Part shown: positions 33,624-34,797 of the stretch, in pieces | Layout: each line of letters starts with the position of its first letter | Numbering within the stretch: position 1 is the stretch's first letter | From: Candidatus Omnitrophota bacterium | GTDB lineage: Bacteria > Omnitrophota > Gorgyraeia > Zapsychrales > JANLHA01 | Direction: 5' to 3' | Length of the DNA: 34,797 nt | Assembly: GCA_023247795.1 (NCBI GenBank) | Contig: JAHFFT010000015.1 | Coordinates: 17,957 to 52,753 of the forward strand | The notes under the pieces: model-generated | Database searches by the model: none | Seen by the model: the letters and a program-made list of their open reading frames with translations, nothing else | What the model was told of the DNA's origin: nothing | Position numbers and translations under genes: made by a program

Positions 33624-34717
33624 GAAAGATTTTGTGAGTTTAAAGGTGTCACACCAATCCCCTCTTTCACTTTGTGCAGATCATAAACACCAGTGAAGGA
33701 AAGATAAGGATGGCGCTGGGCCTCGTCTTGAATAAAAAATGGAGTATCCAGATCGACATAATCAAAACCGTCCGATCCAGCGGCTAAGTGGCCGGCCGCT
33801 GTCATGGCCAGGGAGCTTTCGAGCATGCCGCCGATCATCAGACGAACACCGGAAATTTTTGCTAACTTAACAATTTCGTAGGCGTGGACCATTCCAAATT
33901 TCATGAGTTTGATGTTAAAGACATCAACGGCCTTTGTTTGGATGAGATGAATGGCCTCGGGGATGCTGCGGACACTTTCATCGGCACAGACTGGAATATC
34001 GGTTGATTTGGAAATTTTGATGAGTCCTTCGTAATCATCACGGGGCACGGGCTGCTCCAACAAATCCGGGCGTATGCGAAGGCGTTTCAATCGCGTTAAA
34101 AATTTGAGCATTTCATCGGCGCTGAATCCCTGATTGGCATCGAGATAAATCTTGCTTTTTGGTGCCATTTTCCATACAGCAGCAACCCGTTTGATATCCA
34201 AATCAAAATCGCGTCCAATTTTGACTTTGAAAGAACGGAAACCTTGGTGATAAAATTTTTGGATGCTGCTTTCAGTTTCTGGTAAATCAGCGATGACGAT
34301 GGTGATATCGCTTTTAAGTTTTCGGCAGCACGGCCCGAAGAACCGCCAAAGTGGACAATGGAATTTTTTCGCTAAAGCATCAAACAAGGCCATTTCAACG
34401 GCGGCGATCATCGCTGGATTCTTTCCCCAGCGATCGTGCAAAACATGAGAAATTTTAAGATAGTCGCGAAGGTCCTTGCCAGCCAACCACTCAGCAGCCG
34501 CCTTAAGATTGCGTTCGGTTCCAAGAACGGTTTCACCGGTGATGTGTGTGGCGACAGCAGCTTCGCCATATCCGACCACATTATTCGTCAGCTTGACGGT
34601 AAAAAGCAAATTATCGAGACTTTGATGTTCACCTAACGCGGTTCTAAAGGGTTGAATCAATACCGCTTTTAGCGTCGAGACCTTTGCTTCTTTGATTTGC
34701 CAATTTTGATTGAGCAT
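33620..34717 (-). CDS. Dipeptide (L-Ala-D/L-Glu type) epimerase, enolase superfamily
   Basis: A 365-residue enzyme. From the ATG at 34717: KVKIG with the catalytic lysine pair (164/166), metal ligands Asp193 (DANQGF), Glu221 (EQPVP) and Asp246 (ADES), second-face lysine 270 (NIKL), and D-L-D at 322-324. The D-x-D pair binds the free amino group of dipeptide substrates and distinguishes dipeptide epimerases from muconate cycloisomerases. The reaction is inversion at the second residue, usually in murein tripeptide recycling. A TTG 45 bp upstream keeps the frame open, but the ATG fits the family N terminus. The last 80 bp of the window hold nothing else visible. Confidence 0.9.
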   Translation of the reverse strand: MLNQNWQIKEAKVSTLKAVLIQPFRTALGEHQSLDNLLFTVKLTNNVVGYGEAAVATHITGETVLGTERNLKAAAEWLAGKDLRDYLKISHVLHDRWGKNPAMIAAVEMALFDALAKKFHCPLWRFFGPCCRKLKSDITIVIADLPETESSIQKFYHQGFRSFKVKIGRDFDLDIKRVAAVWKMAPKSKIYLDANQGFSADEMLKFLTRLKRLRIRPDLLEQPVPRDDYEGLIKISKSTDIPVCADESVRSIPEAIHLIQTKAVDVFNIKLMKFGMVHAYEIVKLAKISGVRLMIGGMLESSLAMTAAGHLAAGSDGFDYVDLDTPFFIQDEAQRHPYLSFTGVYDLHKVKEGIGVTPLNSQNLS

Positions 34718-34797
34718 GATTACAATCCCAGTAGCCGGACCGCGTTGATGCGTTTTAACCAAGATCCTCGTCGCGATCCTGCCCCAAGCGAAAGATC

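Overview
The window is about 35 kb of moderate-GC DNA from a Gram-negative-type bacterium. It encodes two TolC-family outer-membrane channels, an outer-membrane beta-barrel ending in Phe, lipoproteins and an RND pump. The mix (GH57/DUF4912/GT4 glycogen genes, a proton-pumping pyrophosphatase, PPK2, FeoB, COG4705, DUF6515-like, retropepsin/DUF5678) resembles uncultured lineages such as Omnitrophota. That assignment is a guess from gene content; no rRNA or universal marker gene is present.

Layout. (1) 1-5164, minus strand: an alpha-glucan operon read GT4 synthase, DUF4912, GH57 branching enzyme, second GH57 enzyme, then a gene cut by the window edge. (2) 5323-8111, minus: a ferrous-iron operon in unusual order, Cys-rich membrane peptide, tandem-FeoA protein, FeoB. 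A 17-bp palindrome lies inside its promoter. (3) 8303-10723, plus: a divergent membrane pyrophosphatase, closed by a strong hairpin. (4) 10791-12756, minus: a dicarboxylate/amino-acid symporter behind an AbrB/PIN toxin-antitoxin pair. (5) 12897-17392, minus: a MarR-controlled ABC efflux operon (marR, tolC, short HlyD lipoprotein, ATPase, permease). (6) 17505-21769, minus: an Rrf2 regulator followed by a full sulfate/thiosulfate ABC importer (sbp, cysT, cysW, cysA). (7) 21831-26217, minus: a TolC/RND pair with no adaptor gene. (8) 26241-28823, minus: PPK2, a DUF6515-like exported protein and a beta-barrel, the last divergent from a small XRE regulator at 28960. (9) 29173-32450: a patchwork accessory region with a DUF5678/retropepsin pair, a COG4705 membrane protein, a displaced copy of a DUF819 gene tail, and a lytic-transglycosylase-like/lipoprotein pair. 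Five degenerate 30-bp repeats sit between these units. (10) 32451-34717, minus: a dipeptide epimerase overlapping a DUF819 membrane protein, suggesting murein-peptide recycling.

The most unusual part is 29.2-32.6 kb. The 30-bp repeats occur in both orientations with their GGGG ends outward, and two pairs form imperfect terminal inverted repeats. One pair bounds the DUF5678/retropepsin genes. The 3' end of the DUF819 gene is present twice, with 2 mismatches in 95 bp (both synonymous), flanking a 1.4-kb two-gene insert. This looks like small gene cassettes moved by an element with no recombinase in the window. Elsewhere most operons have near-consensus promoters, several with operator-like repeats at a regulatory position. 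No tRNA, rRNA, CRISPR array or complete transposase gene was seen, and no gene-free gap exceeds about 250 bp.
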